NCBI RefSeq assembly: GCF_900129275.1 | Contig: NZ_FQUX01000002.1 | Location: forward strand, 854,301-918,300 | DNA from: Arenibacter palladensis | GTDB lineage: Bacteria; Bacteroidota; Bacteroidia; Flavobacteriales; Flavobacteriaceae | Reading direction: 5' to 3' | Length of the DNA: 64,000 nucleotides | Position numbers and translations under genes: made by a program | Shown here: positions 61,153-64,000 of the stretch, piece by piece | How the letters are laid out: each line of letters begins with the position of its first letter | Position numbering within the stretch: the stretch's first letter is position 1 | Notes under the pieces: model-generated | Database searches by the model: none | What the model was told of the DNA's origin: nothing | The model's input: the letters and a program-made list of their open reading frames with translations, nothing else

Positions 61153-63663
61153 ATGAACAAACTAATCCCAGTTACATTATTTCTACTCTCTCTAGTAGGT
61201 TATGCTCAAGGAGCCCAAGGCCCACAAGAACCAATAAAAATAACTGGGACCGTTTTGGACCAAGAAACAGATCAACCCTTGGAATATGCCACTTTGGTAC
61301 TCCAAAGTGTTAGAAATCCCGAAAAAGTAACGGGTGGCATCACTGATGCCTCTGGAAAATTTGAAGTTGAAACAGCCCCGGGAAACTATAATGTAAGTGT
61401 AGAGTACATCTCCTATAAATCTTATAAATTAAATAATCAAAGTTTAAGATCTTCAACTGATCTCGGTGTAATTCGCCTTTCCTTGGACGTTGCCCAATTG
61501 GCAGAAGTAGAAGTGGTCGGTGAGCGTACCACAGTGGAATTGCGGCTGGATAAAAAAGTATATAACGTTGGTTCGGATCTAACTGTAAAAGGTGGTTCGG
61601 TAACCGATGTACTAAGCAACGTACCGTCGGTTTCCGTGGATGTAGAAGGCAATATTAGTCTTAGGGGAAACGAAAGTGTTAGAATCCTTATCAACGGCAA
61701 ACCATCGGCCTTGTCCGGCCTGAGTCCGGAGGCCTTGCAACAGTTGCCCGCGGATGCCATAGAAAAGGTAGAGGTAATTACCAATCCTTCCGCCAGGTAT
61801 GATGCCGAAGGTACCGCAGGTATTCTGAATATTATATTAAAGCAGAGCAAGACGGCTGGAGTAAATGGATCTGTCAATGTTTATACAGGGCATCCAGAAA
61901 CTTATGGAGGTTCCTTAAGTCTAAATTTAAGACGCGATAACTTCAATATCTTCACCAACACTACCTACCGTTATCGTAGCGGCCCAGGAAATGCGTTGTT
62001 CGACCAAGAGAACTTTGACAGTAATGGCAATACCTTAAGTTATCAGAATGAAATAAGGGATTATCAAAGAAAAGACAAAAGCTTCAATACCAATGTTGGT
62101 TTTGAACTTTTTTTGGATGAGAGTAGCAGCATTACCAATTCTTTTGTATTTAGCAAATCCAATGGTGACAACACTGTTAATGTGGATTTTTCCAATTTTG
62201 ATGCCAATAGAACCCCAACCATCCAAAGAAACCGTTTTACCACAGAGGATGAATTTGAGGAGGAGGTTCAATACTCTTTGAATTACCAGAAGAAATTTGA
62301 AAGGGAAGGACATATACTTACGTTCGACTACCAGTACTCAAAGGGAATTGACAATGAAAATTCGATCATCGAAGAAGTTATATTAGGGGATAATATTGCT
62401 TTGGATACCGAAAGGACCATAGATGACCAAACACAGGTATCCCAATTGGTGCAAATGGATTATGTACTTCCATTTGGAAAGGATAACCAGTCCCAATTTG
62501 AACTTGGGTATCGCGGTACCTTCAACAATAACAATACCGATTTTGATTTTGGTATCCAGCAACCCAATGGGGATTTCAATAGTGATTCCAACTTCAGCAA
62601 TGAATTAAATTACAAGGAATACGTCAATGCGGCCTATGCGCAATTGGGATCCAAATTTAACAAATTCAGTATTCTAGGTGGGTTAAGGATGGAGGCTTCC
62701 GATATTGGGATAGAGCTGGTGAATTCCAACGAACTCACCAATAAGGATTATGTAAATTGGTTTCCATCTATCTTCTTGGGTTATGAGTTCTCCGAAAAGG
62801 AACAAGTTACCTTGAGCTACAGTAAAAGACTTAGAAGACCCCGTTCTAGGTTTATCAACCCGTTCCCTTCCAGATCCAGTAACACCAATCTATTTCAAGG
62901 AAATGCGGATTTGGACCCTACTTTTACCGATTCATATGATTTGGGATATTTGAAAAGGTGGGATAAGTTTACTTTTACTACCTCTGGATACTTTAACAGA
63001 TCTACCGGAGTATTTCAATTTGTCTCCAGGGAAACGGGCGACTTTGTAACCATCGAAAATCCGGACGACCCACAGAATCCCATTGTAGTTCCTGTACAGG
63101 TGCGGAGCCCAATAAATTTAGCTACTGAAGACCGTTTAGGTATGGAGTTTACTACTACCTATACCCCAAAAAGGAATTGGAGGCTGACATGGAACCTAAA
63201 TGCTTTCCACAGGGATTTACAGGGGGACTATACCTACACCAACAGTCAGAATGAAGTAATTGTTCAAAATTTTGATGCCAACAACTTCTCTTGGTTTACA
63301 CGCTTTAGTGCTAAAATACCTTTACCGGGAAAAATCGATTTTCAGACCAATTTCTTTTATATGGGTCCTTCCGAAGATGCGCAAAACACCAACAAGGGTA
63401 TGTTGAGTTCGGATCTAGGGTTAAGCAAGGATGTTTTAAAAGATAAGGGCTCCCTGACGTTAAATGTAAGCGACATATTTAATTCTAGAAAACGTATAAC
63501 GGACACCAGAACAGAAAATGTAGCTACTTACAGCGAATTTCAATTTAGGCAAAGACAAATTACCTTGTCTTTTCAATACAGGTTTAACCAACCTCAAAAC
63601 AGAAATGATAGGAATAGGGAAGGCAGAAATGGCGGCGGAGAAGATATGGACTTTGAAGGATAG
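61153..63663 (+). CDS. TonB-dependent receptor, outer membrane beta-barrel family
   Basis: 836 residues: signal peptide, then a carboxypeptidase-regulatory-like domain (ITGTVLDQETDQPLEYATLVLQS), a plug domain (VTDVLSNVPSVSVDVEGNISLRGNESVRILINGKPSA; ITNPSARYDAEGTAGILNIILK) and a C-terminal barrel with many aromatic-ended strands. The tail is Asn/Arg/Gly-rich and ends in acidic EDMDFEG. This is the outer membrane beta-barrel (PF14905-like) type rather than a SusC. Coupled to the Gly/Tyr-rich gene upstream by a 3-bp gap. The substrate is unknown. Confidence 0.93.
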   Translation: MNKLIPVTLFLLSLVGYAQGAQGPQEPIKITGTVLDQETDQPLEYATLVLQSVRNPEKVTGGITDASGKFEVETAPGNYNVSVEYISYKSYKLNNQSLRSSTDLGVIRLSLDVAQLAEVEVVGERTTVELRLDKKVYNVGSDLTVKGGSVTDVLSNVPSVSVDVEGNISLRGNESVRILINGKPSALSGLSPEALQQLPADAIEKVEVITNPSARYDAEGTAGILNIILKQSKTAGVNGSVNVYTGHPETYGGSLSLNLRRDNFNIFTNTTYRYRSGPGNALFDQENFDSNGNTLSYQNEIRDYQRKDKSFNTNVGFELFLDESSSITNSFVFSKSNGDNTVNVDFSNFDANRTPTIQRNRFTTEDEFEEEVQYSLNYQKKFEREGHILTFDYQYSKGIDNENSIIEEVILGDNIALDTERTIDDQTQVSQLVQMDYVLPFGKDNQSQFELGYRGTFNNNNTDFDFGIQQPNGDFNSDSNFSNELNYKEYVNAAYAQLGSKFNKFSILGGLRMEASDIGIELVNSNELTNKDYVNWFPSIFLGYEFSEKEQVTLSYSKRLRRPRSRFINPFPSRSSNTNLFQGNADLDPTFTDSYDLGYLKRWDKFTFTTSGYFNRSTGVFQFVSRETGDFVTIENPDDPQNPIVVPVQVRSPINLATEDRLGMEFTTTYTPKRNWRLTWNLNAFHRDLQGDYTYTNSQNEVIVQNFDANNFSWFTRFSAKIPLPGKIDFQTNFFYMGPSEDAQNTNKGMLSSDLGLSKDVLKDKGSLTLNVSDIFNSRKRITDTRTENVATYSEFQFRQRQITLSFQYRFNQPQNRNDRNREGRNGGGEDMDFEG

Positions 63664-63672
63664 AATTACCAA

Positions 63673-63700
63673 ACTGAGTCGTCCTAAAATAGGTTGACGG
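63673..63700. repeat. Candidate terminal inverted repeat of the IS3-type element
   Basis: The sequence around TGAGTCGTCCTAAAATAGG sits between the TonB receptor stop and the transposase 3' end, where an IS3-family terminal repeat is expected. The other end is outside the window, so the pairing cannot be checked. Confidence 0.4.
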
Positions 63701-63717
63701 TTTTTAAAGAATATATA

Positions 63718-64000
63718 TTAGACCTGTGAATTTAACTTCACAGGTTTTTTGTTATGTATAAAATTAGGTGTTTTATAATTAAGGCTCAAATGTGGTCTTC
63801 TGTTGTTGTATGTATTGATGGAATCTACAATGAGTTGCTTTAAATCTTTACCGTTGTTACATTTATATATTAAGAATTCCCCTTTCAATATCCCATTGAT
63901 CCGCTCGGCCAGTGCATTCTGGTAGCAGTCATATCCATCGGTCATCGATGGGGTGATATGGCTGCGCCGGAGCTCCTCTTGATATACGGAAGAACAATAC
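63718..64000 (-). CDS. IS3-family transposase (OrfB), 5'-truncated by window edge
   Basis: The frame is open to the right edge of the window; visible residues end at TAA 63718-63720. It reads through ...RRSHITPSMTDGYDCYQNALAERINGILKGEFL..., the conserved C-terminal part of the IS3-family DDE integrase core with the catalytic Glu in NALAERINGILK, then YNNRRPHLSLNYKTP. At least the last 90 residues are present. A methionine start at 63945 would be inside the domain and is not the true start. No stop codon or frameshift interrupts the visible part. Confidence 0.93.
   Translation of the reverse strand, partial: YCSSVYQEELRRSHITPSMTDGYDCYQNALAERINGILKGEFLIYKCNNGKDLKQLIVDSINTYNNRRPHLSLNYKTPNFIHNKKPVKLNSQV
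63721..64000. mobile_element. Partial IS3-family insertion sequence
   Basis: The transposase 3' part with its terminator and probable end repeat defines the left side of an insertion sequence that continues past the window. It sits just downstream of the TonB receptor gene and leaves that gene intact. Confidence 0.75.
63722..63750. terminator. Hairpin inside the 3' end of the transposase gene
   Basis: ACCTGTGAA / TTCACAGGT (63722-63730 and 63737-63745) followed by TTTTT on the plus strand. It could stop transcription from the TonB receptor entering the element. Confidence 0.65.

Noticed and set aside
1..64000. CRISPR array, tRNA or rRNA genes, prophage
   Set aside because: Reading the gaps on both strands gave no regular spaced repeats, no tRNA cloverleaf consensus and no phage structural genes.

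Overview
The window is a chromosomal segment of a marine-type member of the Flavobacteriaceae (Bacteroidota). This rests on AT-rich intergenic DNA, many TAnnTTTG -7 promoter boxes characteristic of this phylum, an SPF/GGQ release factor 2 with a programmed frameshift, an outer membrane beta-barrel TonB receptor, DUF4834 and YfhO-type genes, BatA-like and alpha-E/ATP-grasp gene sets, and protein sequences resembling those of the Arenibacter/Maribacter/Zobellia group. The genus is not proven from sequence alone. I see no tRNA, rRNA, CRISPR array, prophage or integrative element. The only mobile DNA is an IS3-family transposase cut by the right edge.

Layout. (1) 1-4.6 kb: 3' part of purL, a GNAT acetyltransferase and a convergent secreted GHL10-type lipoprotein. 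(2) 5.0-13.2 kb: fatty-acid beta-oxidation set: acyl-CoA ligase, a MarR regulator with a perfect palindromic operator, a FadN-type dehydrogenase/hydratase, thiolase and acyl-CoA dehydrogenase, interrupted by a decayed four-helix-bundle gene. (3) 13.9-17.4 kb: two Rcp1-like response regulators flanking a four-PAS histidine kinase. (4) 17.7-22.9 kb: small membrane protein, RetSat/CrtI-like oxidoreductase, SGNH esterase, GH20-like secreted hydrolase, glycosyltransferase. (5) 23.1-29.0 kb: BatA-like protein overlapping a degenerate dihydroorotase homologue, two tandem DUF4870-like proteins, an esterase, a membrane-anchored unknown and a metallo-beta-lactamase-fold hydrolase. (6) 29.1-37.0 kb: conserved unknown protein, then a repair/stress block of bcp, nth, two tandem ECF sigma factors and uvrA. 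Each sigma gene is followed at the same distance by a small gene of about 50 codons, and the two small products are related to each other. (7) 37.2-44.2 kb: secreted basic low-complexity protein and a four-gene surface-polysaccharide operon. (8) 44.3-51.2 kb: outer-membrane transporter-like protein, GNAT-fold protein, a probable sulfonolipid (capnine) pair (cysteate synthase-like and alpha-oxoamine synthase) and an S9 peptidase. (9) 51.4-58.8 kb: YbaB, thioredoxin, a solitary TrpB, YegP, threonine aldolase and the ATP-grasp/alpha-E/transglutaminase trio. (10) 58.9-64.0 kb: prfB, an ArsC-like protein, a Gly/Tyr-rich secreted protein with a TonB-dependent receptor, and the IS3 end.

The best candidate for something undescribed is the duplicated [ECF sigma factor + small ORF] module at 31838-33962. 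The sigma factors are about 80% identical by eye. The small proteins have diverged far more but keep a CKL...FL..YSKSL core; one has gained a Cys cluster and the other has not. No conventional membrane anti-sigma gene is present, and the module sits among DNA-repair and peroxide-defence genes. Other points worth following are the sulfonolipid pair, the pseudo-dihydroorotase, a terminator whose T-tract doubles as the -33 box of a leaderless promoter, and the MarR operator.
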